The position numbers and the translations under genes were made by a program. DNA of 64,000 nucleotides from Gammaproteobacteria bacterium (lineage in GTDB: Bacteria > Pseudomonadota > Gammaproteobacteria > Competibacterales > Competibacteraceae): contig JADLEK010000052.1 of assembly GCA_020846135.1 (NCBI GenBank), positions 16,157 to 80,156 of the forward strand. The letters run 5' to 3'. Every line of letters starts with the position of its first letter. Position 1 is the first letter of the stretch. Shown here piece after piece: positions 63,894 to 64,000 of this stretch. Below the pieces are notes generated by a model. It saw only the letters and a program-made list of their open reading frames with translations, was not told the origin of the DNA and did not search any database.

Positions 63894-64000
63894 ATGCGGT
63901 CAGTGGTGCGAGGCGGCGCTGCACTAACGTTCATAGTAGCTCAGCCAGGTTTTATTGAGATTCAACCGGTTGCGTTGCGGGGACGGGCTAACTGGTCGCT

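Larger units (their letters stand above)
63666..64000. other. Repeat-rich gene-free end of window
   Basis: No gene. It contains a double-hairpin repeat (63700-63749), the 53-bp element (63841-63893), and a further hairpin CACTGAC-GCAT/ATGC-GGTCAGTG (about 63869-63912) overlapping it. Confidence 0.7.

Overview
The window is GC-rich, densely coded DNA from a Gammaproteobacterium. Four kinds of evidence support this: Pseudomonas-type fused GlcNAc PTS genes (EIIA-HPr-EI next to EIICB), cutA-dsbD and nagZ-hpt neighbours, gamma-type UvrD, NudC and TrmL, and a relic of the alanine transaminase gene just before hom. The many rearranged relics, short dispersed palindromes and c-di-GMP/two-component genes would suit an environmental lineage such as the Competibacteraceae or Chromatiales, but that placement is inference only. 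About 45 intact protein genes and one tRNA (Arg, anticodon CCT) are present. No rRNA, CRISPR array, prophage or intact insertion sequence was seen.

Layout. 0-4.5 kb: nagF-nagE PTS operon (minus). 4.5-5.1 kb: decayed AAA/PD-(D/E)XK nuclease gene. 5.2-7.4 kb: groES-groEL (minus) with a sigma70 promoter overlapping a CIRCE operator. 7.5-9.75 kb: cutA-dsbD (plus). 9.8-13.2 kb: RidA, an unknown lipoprotein, a PerM-type permease and a lone RibD reductase domain. 13.1-17.3 kb: a rearranged lactate locus, with a lutC relic, an intact FAD/Fe-S D-lactate dehydrogenase, a possible lactate-permease relic, and an antisense fragment of a secreted repeat protein pushed in. 17.4-18.2 kb: ompW with an FNR-like site. 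18.2-26.6 kb: a long minus-strand set of overlapping genes (PAS histidine kinase, receiver, receiver-PP2C phosphatase, STAS protein), then uvrD and a GspE/PilB ATPase. 26.7-31.5 kb: nagZ, hpt, terC-like, trmL, NRDE protein, tRNA-Arg. 31.7-34 kb: three relics and hom. 34-42.8 kb: a c-di-GMP/chemotaxis block with a receiver-GGDEF protein, a 1658-residue Ser/Thr kinase-ATPase-GAF-GGDEF protein, and cheW-cheB-cheR without a cheA. 42.7-43.6 kb: a restriction-methylase relic and AT-rich DNA holding one copy of a 104-bp repeat. 43.7-52.1 kb: pabBC fusion, acyl-CoA synthetase, SulP transporter, nudC, HD hydrolase, adenylate cyclase-FHA protein. 52.2-55.3 kb: polar amino acid ABC transporter, the second (inverted) copy of the 104-bp repeat, and a 51-residue zinc-ribbon protein behind argD. 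56.6-58.7 kb: four consecutive small exported proteins of unknown function, one interrupted by an amber codon. 59-62.5 kb: GntP-type permease with a CoA-transferase. 62.5-63.7 kb: DUF3592-like membrane protein, then palindromic repeats to the end.

How it fits together. The PTS and NagZ serve amino-sugar uptake and cell-wall recycling. The lactate dehydrogenase and GntP/CoA-transferase pair serve organic-acid use. Several multidomain regulators (partner-switching module, giant kinase-GGDEF, cyclase-FHA) point to complex environmental signalling. The most unusual content is the set of gene relics, the near-identical inverted 104-bp repeat pair, the exported-protein cluster, and the partner-switching module that lacks its kinase.
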